7,036 bases of DNA from an uncultured Rhodobacterales bacterium (lineage in GTDB: Bacteria > Pseudomonadota > Alphaproteobacteria > Rhodobacterales > Rhodobacteraceae), in contig CALCGO010000513.1 in assembly GCA_937901055.1 (NCBI GenBank), forward strand, positions 1 through 7,036, read 5' to 3'. The notes beneath the pieces were generated by a model that saw nothing but the letters and a program-made list of their open reading frames with translations, was not told where the DNA came from and searched no databases. Shown here in pieces: positions 6,222-7,036 of this stretch (position 1 is its first letter; the number at the start of each line of letters is the position of its first letter). The position numbers and the translations under genes are program-made.

Positions 6222-6911
6222 ATGACCCGTTTTATCCCCATCCTGTTGGCCATCATTATCGCCGTCGTTATGTTCAAGGTTTCCGCTTGGCGTAGCGGCA
6301 AGAACCTTGATGCGCAGTCGACTCCGTTGAAAGACCCCGCACTGCTTGCGCTGACCAAACGTATGGCCACTCAGCTGGACCTACCGCGTTTGAAAGTTCA
6401 CATCTATGAGATTGAACCGATCAACGGGTTGGCAGCGGCGGACGGACGGATTTTCATCACACGCGGGTTTATGAATAAATATCGCGACGGGATTGTAGAT
6501 GCAGAGGAATTGGCGAGCGTTATTGCCCATGAACTTGGCCACGTTGCTCTTGGGCATTCCAAACGCCGGATGCTGGATTTCGCGGGGGCTAATGCCGCGC
6601 GGGTAATACTGATGACCGTGATTGGTCGGCTAATCCCGTTTATCGGTGTCTATATCGTTAACGCGCTGATCTCGATGTTCACGGCAACCCTTTCGCGCAA
6701 AGATGAATACGAGGCGGATGCCTATGCGTCTGCCCTGTTAACCAAATCCGGTATCGGCGTGGCTCCGCAAATTGCGATGTTCCAAAAATTGGATTATCTG
6801 GCTGGTAAAGTCGACGGTGGCGGGCAACTGGCGTGGCTAATGAGCCACCCCGCAACCGAGGACCGGATTGCTGCCATTCGCGCGCTGGATGCGAAGTGGG
6901 ACGGCGCCTAG
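6222..6911 (+). CDS. Membrane-anchored M48-family zinc metalloprotease
   Basis: A 229-residue M48 (HtpX/Oma1-like) peptidase. Residues 3-22 (RFIPILLAIIIAVVMFKVSA) form an N-terminal membrane anchor. The zinc site is HELGH (H103, E104, H107), and the third ligand is in the ExxxD motif EYEAD (E162, D166). Between them lies a long hydrophobic segment (about 123-155), probably a second membrane element. The end, MSHPATEDRIAAIRAL, is the typical M48 C-terminal motif. It is shorter than E. coli HtpX, and looks like a complete minimal M48 protein. Its expected role is membrane-protein quality control. Start ATG 6222 was chosen because it places the anchor at the N-terminus; earlier in-frame ATG 6138 lies within the P450 gene. 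It is the only + strand gene separated from its predecessor by more than ten bases, so it may be transcribed separately. Confidence 0.92.
   Translation: MTRFIPILLAIIIAVVMFKVSAWRSGKNLDAQSTPLKDPALLALTKRMATQLDLPRLKVHIYEIEPINGLAAADGRIFITRGFMNKYRDGIVDAEELASVIAHELGHVALGHSKRRMLDFAGANAARVILMTVIGRLIPFIGVYIVNALISMFTATLSRKDEYEADAYASALLTKSGIGVAPQIAMFQKLDYLAGKVDGGGQLAWLMSHPATEDRIAAIRALDAKWDGA
6908..6911. other. CTAG shared by the stop codons of two convergent genes
   Basis: The palindromic CTAG supplies TAG to the M48 gene on the + strand (6909-6911) and TAG to the - strand gene (6910-6908). The two genes therefore end on top of each other with no room for a terminator between them. Confidence 0.65.
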
Positions 6912-7036
6912 CTTTCCTCGCCGAACGCGGCTTCAAGAAATTTACCCATGCGTGGCAATCCCGTGCGTTTCAACAACGGACGGATAAGTTGCGGGCGACC
7001 CGAAGCTTTCACAGCGCGGGCTTGAACCTTGCGGCC
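6908..7036 (-). CDS. C-terminal end of an unrecognised - strand gene (partial)
   Basis: Reading the - strand from the right edge gives 42 open codons followed by TAG (6910-6908). The peptide contains ASGRPQLIRPLLKRTGLPRM and ends GKFLEAAFGEES. It is rich in Arg and Lys and likely helical. The frame fills the remaining sequence without interruption, and composition and codon use look normal, so it is likely to be a true gene end and not a chance frame. I do not recognise the family from this fragment. It converges on the M48 gene and overlaps its stop by four bases (CTAG). Confidence 0.6.
   Translation of the reverse strand, partial: GRKVQARAVKASGRPQLIRPLLKRTGLPRMGKFLEAAFGEES

Noticed and set aside
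1..7036. CRISPR array, tRNA, rRNA, phage or insertion-sequence elements
   Set aside because: No spaced direct repeats, cloverleaf-like sequence, terminal inverted repeats or transposase motifs were seen; almost every base is in a supported coding frame.

Overview
The window looks like chromosomal DNA from an alphaproteobacterium, most likely the Rhodobacterales (Roseobacter group). This rests on the protein sequences: the MoxR ATPase and CoxE-like VWA pair, the GNAT enzyme, the divergent DedA protein and the P450 all resemble versions I associate with that order. GC is moderate, about 50-60% in the lines I counted by eye. No database search was possible, so the taxonomy is an inference.

Ten genes lie head to tail on the + strand, and one partial gene on the - strand enters from the right edge. 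In order: the 3' end of a MoxR-type AAA+ ATPase (3-461); an AEC-family permease (465-1373); a GNAT acetyltransferase (1370-1810); an APH-like small-molecule kinase (1816-2751); a 56-residue membrane protein (2760-2930); a CoxE-like VWA protein (2931-4115); a 110-residue single-span membrane protein of unknown function (4112-4444); a divergent DedA/VTT membrane protein (4428-5048); a soluble cytochrome P450 (5045-6199); a membrane-anchored M48 metalloprotease (6222-6911); and the C-terminal 42 codons of an unrecognised - strand gene (6908-7036).

Packing is extreme. The gaps between genes total only 38 bases (3, 5, 8 and 22), several junctions are ATGA overlaps, and no internal terminator is visible. 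The set from the ATPase to the P450 therefore reads as one transcription unit. The only plausible internal promoter is in the 22-base gap before the M48 gene, which holds a perfect 12-base GC palindrome and a TATATA element a few bases from the start codon. The right end is a convergent junction at which one CTAG supplies the stop codons of both genes.

Functionally, the ATPase and the VWA protein are expected to act together as a chaperone-like remodelling pair. Here they are separated by four genes: a permease, two group-transfer enzymes and a tiny membrane protein. The genes after the VWA protein are membrane-related apart from the P450. I see no CRISPR array, tRNA, rRNA, insertion sequence or integrase. 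The window is mainly a dense housekeeping or accessory-metabolism operon. The points most worth a second look are the split ATPase/VWA pair, the P450 I-helix without its threonine, the DedA protein lacking usual charged residues, and two uncharacterised small membrane proteins.
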